Source: a virus
Virus record (IMG/VR): IMGVR_UViG_3300020084_000127
Span: 1 to 21,744 of that record
Reading direction: 5' to 3' (one strand)
Length of the DNA: 21,744 nucleotides
The translations under genes were made by a program, and so were the position numbers. Under the pieces are notes generated by a model. It saw only the letters and a list, made by a program, of their open reading frames with translations. It was not told the origin of the DNA and made no database searches. Below are positions 1-5,859 of the stretch, piece by piece. Every line of letters starts with the position of its first letter. The first letter of the stretch is position 1.

Positions 1-123
1 ACACATCAATATTGTTTCATGTTCACGATAATATAACTCCCAGTTTTTCTTAACCATAGCATTATATCTTCGTTGATAGGCACAACACCAGACATTACGA
101 AAAATTTTGTCCTTCTCAGTCAC
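1..123 (-). CDS. small hypothetical protein, 3' end cut by window edge
   Basis: The frame opens at a GTG at 123 and stays open through all 41 codons to the left edge, so the C-terminus lies outside the window. An AGGAGG Shine-Dalgarno sequence (131-136) sits 7 bases upstream of the GTG and decides the start. The visible part begins (M)TEKDKIFRNVWCCAYQRR and is rich in Tyr, Trp, Arg and Lys. I recognise no domain. It is the last visible member of the run of tiny co-directional genes and begins two bases after the stop of the 53-aa gene. Confidence 0.7.
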   Translation of the reverse strand, partial: MTEKDKIFRNVWCCAYQRRYNAMVKKNWELYYREHETILMC

Positions 124-125
124 TG

Positions 126-287
126 TTATGCCTCCTGTCCTTTTTCATACCCCATTTGATATGCAGTCCTCAACCATTCTACCATTGTATTCCAATTTTG
201 TGCATCAAAGTCACTTGCACATCTTTCAGAACGGAGACCGAAACCTTCCATTTCATAGAACCAATCGTCAAATCCGTTTTCAGTCAT
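126..287 (-). CDS. small hypothetical protein, 53 aa
   Basis: Starts with ATG at 287, overlapping the stop of the preceding gene as ATGA, which favours it over a GTG 30 bases upstream in the same frame. The protein begins MTENGFDDWFYEMEGFGLR, is acidic and aromatic, and ends in a likely helix with the sequence MVEWLRTAYQMGYEKGQEA. It is probably an all-helical cytoplasmic protein. Function unknown; I cannot assign a family. Its place in a translationally coupled chain of small genes suggests host-interaction or early accessory genes, but that is inference. Confidence 0.75.
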   Translation of the reverse strand: MTENGFDDWFYEMEGFGLRSERCASDFDAQNWNTMVEWLRTAYQMGYEKGQEA

Positions 288-460
288 CGTAGTTTCTCCT
301 GCATCATTTTGATACACTCATTCCACTTATAACTATTAGTATCATGAATTGGTGGCAACCACTCCTCAACAGCATCTACAATCTCATCACACATATCAAT
401 AGAGAATCCGAGATTGTCTCGCATGATTTCCCACAATGTTAATCGTTTAGTGTCAGTCAT
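284..460 (-). CDS. small hypothetical protein, 58 aa
   Basis: An ATG at 460 overlaps the stop of the upstream gene (ATGA), and the frame ends with TGA at 284-286, itself overlapping the next ATG. The protein begins MTDTKRLTLWEIMRDNLGF and contains DEIVDAVEEWLPP followed by a basic C-terminal helix (MMQEKLR). It looks like a compact acidic helical protein. No catalytic motif or known domain is visible. The double stop-start overlap and lack of any other explanation for this interval make it a real gene despite its small size. Confidence 0.78.
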   Translation of the reverse strand: MTDTKRLTLWEIMRDNLGFSIDMCDEIVDAVEEWLPPIHDTNSYKWNECIKMMQEKLR

Positions 461-648
461 AATGCCTCCACTTCATCAGCAATTTCACGCAAAACCTCAA
501 CAGGGTCTTCAAGTTCTCCACAATCGGTGCATAACCGATCAGCAACTTCGTTGATTACACGGGCAATCAGTTTCTGTCGGTCTTCACTTTTGGGTCGTAG
601 TGTGAGTTCCATTGTGGATTCTAGGATTTGTAGGGCTCTGGTAGTCAT
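457..648 (-). CDS. small hypothetical protein, 63 aa, IADEVEA C-terminus
   Basis: I chose the ATG at 648 (MTTRALQILESTME...) over one eight codons upstream: it follows the preceding stop by one base, and GGAG lies six bases before it. The protein is helical, with a middle segment ARVINEVADRLCTDCGE containing one CxxC pair and a C-terminal segment VLREIADEVEAL. That C-terminus closely resembles the end of the 65-aa protein at 1079-1276 (VLKIADEIEAVQ), so the two are probably diverged paralogues. Function unknown. A single CxxC is not enough to claim metal binding. Confidence 0.78.
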   Translation of the reverse strand: MTTRALQILESTMELTLRPKSEDRQKLIARVINEVADRLCTDCGELEDPVEVLREIADEVEAL

Positions 649-649
649 T

Positions 650-841
650 TTAAACTCCGTCTCCTGTCTCATTCCATTCAGTTTCTTCTTGAGAATTGAA
701 ACTCTCCTGAAATTGTTTCCATCGTTTGTCTAATTGACTATCCATCCATCCCCATACACCGTGTTCCATACCATCAACACCAGCAACTTCAATCTCATCT
801 TGAATAAGACGGCGGAGCATTTCAATTTGTTCGTCAGTCAT
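650..841 (-). CDS. small hypothetical protein, 63 aa
   Basis: The frame is open further upstream, but the ATG at 841 (MTDEQIEMLRRLIQDEIEVA) is preceded at four bases by a strong GGAGGAGGT Shine-Dalgarno sequence that is also the end of the upstream gene, so I start there. The protein has an acidic helical N-terminal third, a Trp-rich middle (HGVWGWMDSQLDKRWKQF) and a Glu/Thr-rich tail. No family recognised. The spacing of one base between stop and start suggests coupled translation with the 79-aa gene. Confidence 0.78.
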   Translation of the reverse strand: MTDEQIEMLRRLIQDEIEVAGVDGMEHGVWGWMDSQLDKRWKQFQESFNSQEETEWNETGDGV

Positions 842-842
842 T

Positions 843-1082
843 TCAACCTCCTCCAAAAACATAATTAATAACACCTGCGGGATGATTGATGTTTTCAATC
901 ACCTGAAATGTTGCATCCTTAAAATCTGTTTGTGCGTCAATAATCTCATCACCTGACCACATCTCACAATGCTCAAACTTTTTCACATAAATCTCTTCAC
1001 AATGAGACATAGATTCAGCAGCAATTACACACATTCCACGAGTAGCATCCCAAAGAACATTGCTGATAATATAGAGATTCAT
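843..1082 (-). CDS. hypothetical protein, 79 aa
   Basis: ATG at 1082 overlaps the upstream stop as ATGA. The protein (MNLYIISNVLWDATRGMCVI...) has alternating hydrophobic residues suggesting a small alpha/beta fold, two isolated Cys-His pairs (SHCEE, EHCEM) and ends in FGGG. I do not recognise a family. Its last codons (Gly-Gly-Gly, then TGA) double as the Shine-Dalgarno sequence for the next gene, which explains the purine-rich end. Confidence 0.78.
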   Translation of the reverse strand: MNLYIISNVLWDATRGMCVIAAESMSHCEEIYVKKFEHCEMWSGDEIIDAQTDFKDATFQVIENINHPAGVINYVFGGG

Positions 1083-1276
1083 TGTACTGCCTCAATTTCA
1101 TCAGCGATTTTTAGCACTTCCTGTTTCCAGGCAGTGAATGTGTCATTTGGACTGTATGGAAGAACTTGATTGACTACCTCACGCAAGGCAGCAGCAACAC
1201 CATCACGATGCCAGTATGATCTTTCTTGTTGATGAGAGTCCCAGAATGCTAGAATTACTTTTTCTGCTTTGGTCAT
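1079..1276 (-). CDS. small hypothetical protein, 65 aa, IADEIEA C-terminus
   Basis: ATG at 1276 lies eight bases after the end of the HNH endonuclease gene; GGAG for this start falls within the last codons of that gene. The protein (MTKAEKVILAFWDSHQQER...) is predicted helical, with VAAALREVVNQVLPYSPND and a C-terminal VLKIADEIEAVQ that matches the end of the 63-aa protein at 457-648. Probable paralogue of that protein; function unknown. Its stop overlaps the next start (ATGA). Confidence 0.8.
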   Translation of the reverse strand: MTKAEKVILAFWDSHQQERSYWHRDGVAAALREVVNQVLPYSPNDTFTAWKQEVLKIADEIEAVQ

Positions 1277-1284
1277 TGGTAAGT

Positions 1285-1926
1285 TTACTCCACTTTTTTG
1301 ATAGAAAGAATTTCTAATTTTTTTGGTTGTGGTTCTTCTACTTTCCAGTCAAATGGAGTATCATCCTTCAACCAGTCAGGACAGACAAAAGGTTCTTGTT
1401 TGACTTCAAGAATAACCCATTTTTTATCTTTTTTGATAAGTCGTCGTTCAGCAATTGCATTATCCATAAAATTTCCTTTTCGCAAATTACAAATTTCACA
1501 CATATTTTGTAAGTTTGTGTGTTCCAATCTCATATTCCAATATCTTCTTACTGGGTAAATATGGTCAACATGCATTTTTACTTCTTCTTCAGATTTTCCA
1601 CAACAATTACATACTCTTTTTTTATTGAGTTTGTAATAATTACAAAGATAATCTTTGCGACACGATTTCCATTCTTCAGACAAATACCATTTATCAGAAA
1701 TTGACCTTGGAACTTGAACTGGAGCAGCAGAAACTCTTCTACCACCACCTTTATAAGAAAGAATTTGTTTATGCTCTTCAGAACCATACTTTACATACTT
1801 GTATTGTTTAGTTCTATTATCCCACTTTCTAAATGAAGTTGAAAATAACTTTCGTTTCCAATGAAGCGAAGATGGTTCTATTGTTCCGTCTTCATTATAA
1901 ACCCAAGATCCTCTCGTTTTGGTCAT
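1285..1926 (-). CDS. HNH endonuclease, free-standing
   Basis: Probable DNA endonuclease of the HNH superfamily, 213 aa. The HNH core lies at about residues 104-150: CxxC at C106/C109, HVDH at 119-122 (catalytic and metal-binding His), then NMCEICN with N141, C143, C146 and N147. The two CxxC pairs would bind a structural zinc. The N-terminal ~75 residues are basic and aromatic (WKRKLFSTSFRKW) and may bind DNA; the C-terminus is Lys/Glu-rich. I chose the ATG at 1926, which overlaps the upstream stop (ATGA) and has GGGAGGT four bases before it, rather than the ATG four codons upstream. T4-like phages often carry such genes as selfish homing elements; that role here is inferred. It sits among much smaller genes and its A+T-rich third positions stand out a little. 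Confidence 0.88.
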   Translation of the reverse strand: MTKTRGSWVYNEDGTIEPSSLHWKRKLFSTSFRKWDNRTKQYKYVKYGSEEHKQILSYKGGGRRVSAAPVQVPRSISDKWYLSEEWKSCRKDYLCNYYKLNKKRVCNCCGKSEEEVKMHVDHIYPVRRYWNMRLEHTNLQNMCEICNLRKGNFMDNAIAERRLIKKDKKWVILEVKQEPFVCPDWLKDDTPFDWKVEEPQPKKLEILSIKKVE

Positions 1927-2123
1927 AGCACCTCCCATTCAGTTTCCCAGTGGCAATCTTCGCTTACATTGACCCAGAAGCAGTATTTCTGGTTCTCACT
2001 AACAAGAAACAGCATACCATCTCCTTTGTCTTGCTCAACAACACAGATAGGATTACCATCCATGGAGTTAGCAAGACGGTTCTTTGCCTTGCTAGATTTA
2101 GGTCTTACAGTCACTCTTTTCAT
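1923..2123 (-). CDS. small hypothetical protein, 66 aa
   Basis: ATG at 2123 overlaps the upstream stop as ATGA, and the gene's own stop overlaps the ATG of the HNH gene. The N-terminus is strongly basic (MKRVTVRPKSSKAKNRLA), followed by a beta-rich stretch (MLFLVSENQKYCFWVNV) and an acidic, Trp-containing end (HWETEWEVL). The basic leader could contact nucleic acid, but this is only a compositional hint. No known family recognised. Confidence 0.8.
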   Translation of the reverse strand: MKRVTVRPKSSKAKNRLANSMDGNPICVVEQDKGDGMLFLVSENQKYCFWVNVSEDCHWETEWEVL

Positions 2124-2536
2124 TGACCTTCCTCCAGGTTTGTGAGTTCTTCATCAGTCAGTACAGTTCCCGCCATAAAACCTCTTTCCAGTCGTGCCCA
2201 CTCTTTTTCTGCCTGTTGCATATCCTCAAACTTCTTCTTTAGGTCTTCACCCAAAGTCAGTTCAAAGTAATCAGCAACCTTACGCATATCTTCTTCGCTG
2301 CGGTCTTCACCAAATGCGACACCACAAGCACCTTTCATGATGTTGATGTCATCGTGACCCATTGTACGAGCAACAGTTGCAAAGAAGCGAAACAGTTGAA
2401 GAGTGGAAAGGTCTTCGGCAGGAACCTCAAAAGTGTAATGCTCTTCGGGGAGCATCGTATCATCAAAACCACTGCTGTAATGGGTAGAACTCCATTCAGT
2501 ATCAAACTGGACTTTGAGAGTTGCTTTGTAAGTCAT
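2120..2536 (-). CDS. conserved-looking hypothetical protein, 138 aa
   Basis: Starts at ATG 2536, 23 bases after the upstream gene ends. The N-terminal ~45 residues alternate in a beta-like pattern (TYKATLKVQFDTEW ... HYTFEVPAED), followed by helices (STLQLFRFFATVARTMGHDD) and a long charged helix near the C-terminus (LKKKFEDMQQAEKEWARLER). Acidic overall. I do not recognise a characterised family. The 23-base leader holds a TATAAT-like hexamer (2559-2564), so it may be the first gene of a transcription unit covering the small genes downstream. Confidence 0.85.
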   Translation of the reverse strand: MTYKATLKVQFDTEWSSTHYSSGFDDTMLPEEHYTFEVPAEDLSTLQLFRFFATVARTMGHDDINIMKGACGVAFGEDRSEEDMRKVADYFELTLGEDLKKKFEDMQQAEKEWARLERGFMAGTVLTDEELTNLEEGQ

Positions 2537-2558
2537 AACGATTGTTGTTTACAGATAT

Positions 2559-2564
2559 ATTATA
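2559..2564 (-). promoter_or_regulatory. possible -10 element (TATAAT) before the 138-aa gene
   Basis: Minus strand reads TATAAT overlapping the stop of the 104-aa gene and 22 bases before ATG 2536. I see no clear -35 box at the right distance, so it may be chance in an A+T-rich gap. Confidence 0.25.
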
Positions 2565-2874
2565 CACCAGTCCAGGGGTCTGGAGCAGGTGCTGTGGACA
2601 GTTTTTCAAGTGTCCTAAAGTTCCAAGTCCTGGCCATAAAGTCTAGATCAAATCCAAACTTATAAACCCAAATTATAATGCCAAGCAGTCCACCATTTCC
2701 ACTACTAATTTGAATGTAAGGCCAACTAGGATGATCGTTCCATGATAGAGAAAATTGTAGCACAGAACGTTTCTTCAGTGGTCTAGGCCAATGTCTGCCC
2801 AGGTTTATAATCTGACAGTAATAATCGTGTCCAAAGTCCTCACGATGCTTGACGTTTATCAGAATGTTTGTCAT
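2560..2874 (-). CDS. hypothetical protein, 104 aa
   Basis: The frame is open further upstream via a GTG, but the ATG at 2874 (MTNILINVKHREDFGHDYY) has AGGGA eight bases before it and a natural N-terminus, so I start there. This overlaps the end of the zinc-ribbon gene by 35 bases. The protein is aromatic-rich, with a Trp/Pro-rich middle (LSWNDHPSWPYIQISSG), a short hydrophobic stretch (GLLGIIIWVYKFGF) that could be a buried strand or a weak membrane segment, and a Pro-rich tail. No function can be assigned. Confidence 0.78.
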   Translation of the reverse strand: MTNILINVKHREDFGHDYYCQIINLGRHWPRPLKKRSVLQFSLSWNDHPSWPYIQISSGNGGLLGIIIWVYKFGFDLDFMARTWNFRTLEKLSTAPAPDPWTGV

Positions 2875-3076
2875 CTTTTGGTTCCCTAGGTTTTGGAGCA
2901 TTACATTTATTGCAGTAATATGAAAATCCACTGCGAAAGTATTTTACCACCTGATAGTGGTCACTGTCAAGTGGTTTGGTCTTCCCACACTTGCTACAAG
3001 TCCTTTCCGCTAGACTTTTTAGCTTTTTTGAGTTCTTTGAGTTCTTCTTTGATTTCTTTGTATGCTGTTGCGGCAT
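2840..3076 (-). CDS. zinc-ribbon protein, frame overlapping the upstream gene
   Basis: The convincing part is residues ~24-60: CSKC (C27, C30) and CNKC (C55, C58) separated by 24 residues, a classic four-cysteine zinc ribbon, with an aromatic/basic stretch between them. The only ATG in frame upstream of the ribbon is at 3076, giving a 78-aa protein with a very Lys/Ser/Asn-rich first 20 residues encoded inside the 57-aa gene in another frame (83-base overlap). Either translation starts there, or ribosomes enter by a +1 shift from the 57-aa gene, giving a fused protein. Probably nucleic-acid or protein binding; exact role unknown. Confidence 0.62.
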   Translation of the reverse strand: MPQQHTKKSKKNSKNSKKLKSLAERTCSKCGKTKPLDSDHYQVVKYFRSGFSYYCNKCNAPKPREPKDDKHSDKRQAS

Positions 3077-3167
3077 CAATTTTTCCGCCAAGTTCGAACG
3101 CACAGATAAGACTAACTCTCGTACCGAAGTGAGCAAGTGCTTTTTCAAAATTATCCAGTTCATACAT
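2994..3167 (-). CDS. small charged helical protein, 57 aa
   Basis: ATG at 3167 is preceded by GAGGTGA at 7-base spacing, immediately after the stop of the 216-aa gene. The protein begins MYELDNFEKALAHFGTRVSL and ends in a Lys/Glu-rich helix (YKEIKEELKELKKAKK) typical of a coiled coil, ending with TAG at 2994. A longer frame overlapping it (GTG at 3175) lacks comparable sense here, so I treat this as the true gene. Function unknown; the helix suggests self-association or binding to a partner. The zinc-ribbon frame begins inside it. Confidence 0.8.
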   Translation of the reverse strand: MYELDNFEKALAHFGTRVSLICAFELGGKIDAATAYKEIKEELKELKKAKKSSGKDL

Positions 3168-3176
3168 GATTTCACC

Positions 3177-3827
3177 TCAAACTATCCTAACTAATTTGTG
3201 TGTACGATGAGCATCTACTGCACTCTCTGGCAAAAGATCTACGCCAAGAGTGACTCTTGGTACATGTAACTCATGCAATGTAGTCCAATGAATGATATAT
3301 TCAGGGAACATTGTAATTGTACCAGGTACATTGTCAAAAGCAACACTATTTAGTCCATATGGATTTTGGTACACAGTTTGTGTATTGTGTGCTTGTAAAG
3401 TTATATTTGCAGACAAAAAACTATACTCATCACACGCATGTTGATGGGGTTTTATTGCTTGTCTAGATCTCAATACATTTGCCCACATTTGAGCATAAAC
3501 GGGTTCTTCAAAATCAGGAGCCATCAAGTTGACTCCATGTGCTAACTTATCCTTGATTGTTTGACATACTGGATGCTCCCACTGAAGCATATTATATGCT
3601 TGAAACTTTGCAGTGATAGAATTTGGACCAAGACCAGTCCCTCCATCATTTTTGTACTCAGGATTCTTACTAATAATATCCATTTCTTGTTCAATAATAT
3701 GAGTAGTAAGACTCTTACATTCTTCAGGTGTAAGAATTACTTCATTCCATACTTTGACACAATATGAAACTGCAAATGGAGTTTTTGGATCATTCTCTTG
3801 GTAAAAAAGTTTAGTGATTTGATTCAT
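3177..3827 (-). CDS. 2OG-Fe(II) oxygenase-like protein, 216 aa
   Basis: Probable iron/2-oxoglutarate-dependent oxygenase-fold protein. Visible iron-site candidates: KPHQHACDEYSF (H128, H130, D133), a distal His in MFPEYIIHWTT (H180), and R191 in VPRVTLGVDLLP, the usual position of the 2-oxoglutarate-binding Arg. The pattern resembles the putative 2OG-Fe(II) oxygenase family found in cyanophages (2OG-FeII_Oxy_5 type) but is more diverged than its two upstream relatives. I chose the ATG at 3827 (MNQITKLFYQ) over a TTG 18 bases upstream. It overlaps the preceding gene by 17 bases and is the last of four oxygenase-like genes. Substrate unknown. Confidence 0.72.
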   Translation of the reverse strand: MNQITKLFYQENDPKTPFAVSYCVKVWNEVILTPEECKSLTTHIIEQEMDIISKNPEYKNDGGTGLGPNSITAKFQAYNMLQWEHPVCQTIKDKLAHGVNLMAPDFEEPVYAQMWANVLRSRQAIKPHQHACDEYSFLSANITLQAHNTQTVYQNPYGLNSVAFDNVPGTITMFPEYIIHWTTLHELHVPRVTLGVDLLPESAVDAHRTHKLVRIV

Positions 3828-4527
3828 GACGTATCCCCATTCCAACTAATGAGTATCTATGTTCATCTAAAAATGTTTCTTCTGGTATATATGGAGAATG
3901 GAAATATCCTCCATCATAAATCAAACAACTGTTATATTCAATAGGAGCAATGGTGTCAAGTTGCCAGTTTTCATCACCACGAAAACATTCCCACTTTGTT
4001 ACTTTATAATCGGTCTCGGGGAAAATCTCCTCGTATTCTTCTTTATTGAGTTCAGTAACATATTTTTTATCACGCCAGCGCCAGAATGCAGTCCCCCCAA
4101 TACCTTGACACATCCACAGATTGAATACAAAGTTGATAACATTTAGATTGCCTTCAGGATCTGTAAATACATCAGCATGTGGCAAATGTGATCTATCAAC
4201 CATTGGCATATCACCTGTAAATATGTTATTGAATATTCGCACAGGCATGAAATCAACATCTTGACGAATACGTTCCATAATAGTTGCTGCTGCCCAAGGT
4301 GGGATTTCTTGACGCCAACCAGGAGCAAATCCACCAGTCTTTCTCCACTGAGAAGAAATAACTGGAAATTGTTCCATAATCTGAACATACAGATCTGGAT
4401 TCAATAAAAAATTTTGATACATTTTGAATGAGTTCATTCCATCAATGTTCACCTCAACCAGTTTTGTTTCTGGATTGATTTGAACTGCTTTCAGAAATTT
4501 CTCTTCATCAATCCAATTTAGTGTCAT
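3811..4527 (-). CDS. DUF6445-like / 2OG-Fe(II) oxygenase-fold protein, 238 aa
   Basis: The sequence shows a clear HxD...H...R arrangement: H117-A-D119 in SHLPHADVF, H210 in DGGYFHSPY and R224 in EHRYSLVG, as in 2-oxoglutarate/Fe(II) dioxygenases. The surrounding text (FNNIFTGDMPMVDRSHLPH, VFNLWMCQGIGGTAFWRW) resembles the DUF6445 family, which from memory occurs near flavin-dependent halogenases in bacteria such as Caulobacterales; here a halogenase lies about 15 kb away on the same strand. The ATG at 4527 overlaps the preceding gene by 20 bases. The active fold is fairly secure; substrate and DUF assignment are inference. Confidence 0.75.
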   Translation of the reverse strand: MTLNWIDEEKFLKAVQINPETKLVEVNIDGMNSFKMYQNFLLNPDLYVQIMEQFPVISSQWRKTGGFAPGWRQEIPPWAAATIMERIRQDVDFMPVRIFNNIFTGDMPMVDRSHLPHADVFTDPEGNLNVINFVFNLWMCQGIGGTAFWRWRDKKYVTELNKEEYEEIFPETDYKVTKWECFRGDENWQLDTIAPIEYNSCLIYDGGYFHSPYIPEETFLDEHRYSLVGMGIRHESNH

Positions 4528-5188
4528 ATCTTGTTACCTTGAATGTGTAAGATCCTCGTGTTTCAAATACTTCTGGCAAAACATTGAAAGAAATACTAAT
4601 TCTAGAGTCTGCATAGTTTTCGTCATAACCATGCACCAAATTAGATTGCCATAACAATAAATCCCCTTCGCCATGATCTATAATTGCACCACCAGAATTA
4701 TATTTTGTTTGTTTACATTCTGCTAGTTCAATATATGGTTTACATGATGCTCCAGGGATCATGTTTCCATTTTGGAATGACAAATGTGGGTGTTTACCAC
4801 GAATAAAATTAGCAAAATATGTACCAGAAATATACGAATTGCTGTGAACATGTGCAAACTGATGTCCACCAGTATCACACTTATTCAACCAACAATCTGT
4901 AATGATTACGTTCTCACATTTGTAACCAAGTACATCATTGATAAAATCAAGAGAGCATTGTTTGATCCACTCTTCAAATTTATCAAATAATCCTGTAGAA
5001 AGGAGATTTTGATTGTACCTGTTGAAATAATGTGTGAGTTGATCTGATTCACCATTTATTTTTACATACTGTTGATCACCATATTCGTCTAGAACATCAA
5101 AACATTTTTGCTTGACATCATCAATCCCATTTTGAGGCATTTTATATTTCCCAATTGATATGGGAAATATTTCCATAATTTCTTTCAT
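4508..5188 (-). CDS. putative 2OG-Fe(II) oxygenase, 226 aa
   Basis: Belongs with the putative 2OG-Fe(II) oxygenase family common in cyanophages. Key residues: HVHSNSYISGTYF (H113, H115, N117), a distal His in LLLWQSNLVHGY (H186) and R196 in DSRISISFNVLPE, the Arg expected to hold 2-oxoglutarate. The order H-x-H-S-N / SG-x-Y / H / R-x-S-x-S-F-N matches its neighbour at 5185-5859, so the two look like paralogues. I chose the ATG at 5188, overlapping the upstream stop as ATGA, rather than a TTG two codons earlier. A perfect 10-bp inverted repeat lies in codons 7-15. Substrate unknown; hydroxylation of a protein or small molecule is the default guess. Confidence 0.82.
   Translation of the reverse strand: MKEIMEIFPISIGKYKMPQNGIDDVKQKCFDVLDEYGDQQYVKINGESDQLTHYFNRYNQNLLSTGLFDKFEEWIKQCSLDFINDVLGYKCENVIITDCWLNKCDTGGHQFAHVHSNSYISGTYFANFIRGKHPHLSFQNGNMIPGASCKPYIELAECKQTKYNSGGAIIDHGEGDLLLWQSNLVHGYDENYADSRISISFNVLPEVFETRGSYTFKVTRYDTKLD
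5144..5170. repeat. perfect 10-bp inverted repeat inside the oxygenase start
   Basis: ATATTTCCCA (5144-5153) and its reverse complement TGGGAAATAT (5161-5170), separated by a 7-base loop, lie in codons 7-15 of the 226-aa oxygenase gene. It could form an RNA hairpin about 18 bases after the start codon; no T-tract follows, so it is not a terminator. Confidence 0.6.
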
Positions 5189-5859
5189 GAGCAATTCAAC
5201 CGATTGAGTGCATAATTATAACCAAGGTCACCTCTCATCCAAATATTGAATGATACACTAAACCTTGGTTCTGTACCATACCTATTAGGTATTGTACCAT
5301 GTTCCAACCAGGATGGGAATAGTAGTAGCAAACCTTTTTTTGGACGTATAATAATTTCGCCCATGTTGATATCATTTAGTCCTCTAACTTGAGGCATAAT
5401 AGTATATCTTTTTACTGGATCTATAAATTTGATGGCACCGCCGTTAGTAGCATAATCAATCTCTACATCCTCAGGATACCAAACTCCAGAAAAAAATGAA
5501 TTACTATGGCAATGAGATTGAATTGATGCATTCTTACCTAATGAATTTGCCCACATTGATGTGATATATGGTTTGATAGACGTGTAACCATACTCTGACC
5601 AGGCACTTTGTACTGCTGTTATAACTTTGATACAAAAATTGTGATAGATGGGTTCTTTGTCAAGGGTATCTTCAGTCTGATACGATTCTTGATCAAATGC
5701 TTTTTCTATTTCTCTTGTTGCCCACCTAGAGTTTAGATCTCTGATAATATCATTTTGCTCATCAACGAAACACGGAAATTCAAATAAACACGTTGGAAAC
5801 ACCTTATGCACAGTTGGTTCCATTGGAGTGTTGGGACCATCATAATAAAAATAACTCAT
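5185..5859 (-). CDS. putative 2OG-Fe(II) oxygenase, 224 aa
   Basis: Residues ~113-127 read SIQSHCHSNSFFSGVWY, with iron-ligand candidates H116/H118 and N120; the distal His is H187 in LLLFPSWLEHGTIP and the 2-oxoglutarate Arg is R199 in PRFSVSFNIW. This is the typical pattern of the putative 2OG-Fe(II) oxygenase family (2OG-FeII_Oxy_5 type). The N-terminal ~100 residues (KVFPTCLFEFPCF...) are the usual helical lead-in, so the gene is full length. ATG at 5859 overlaps the preceding stop (ATGA). First of four consecutive oxygenase-like genes that follow the fibre cassette and two unknown proteins. Substrate cannot be read from the sequence. Confidence 0.85.
   Translation of the reverse strand: MSYFYYDGPNTPMEPTVHKVFPTCLFEFPCFVDEQNDIIRDLNSRWATREIEKAFDQESYQTEDTLDKEPIYHNFCIKVITAVQSAWSEYGYTSIKPYITSMWANSLGKNASIQSHCHSNSFFSGVWYPEDVEIDYATNGGAIKFIDPVKRYTIMPQVRGLNDINMGEIIIRPKKGLLLLFPSWLEHGTIPNRYGTEPRFSVSFNIWMRGDLGYNYALNRLNCS

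Noticed and set aside
3347-3353. CTAAATA motif on the minus strand, also at 5933-5939 and 20701-20707
   Set aside because: Inside coding sequence and not at the right distance from a gene start; treated as chance in A+T-rich DNA.
3828-3845. TTG-initiated N-terminal extension of the 216-aa oxygenase-like gene
   Set aside because: A better ATG at 3827 follows; the added residues (EWGYV) read as overlap with the previous gene.
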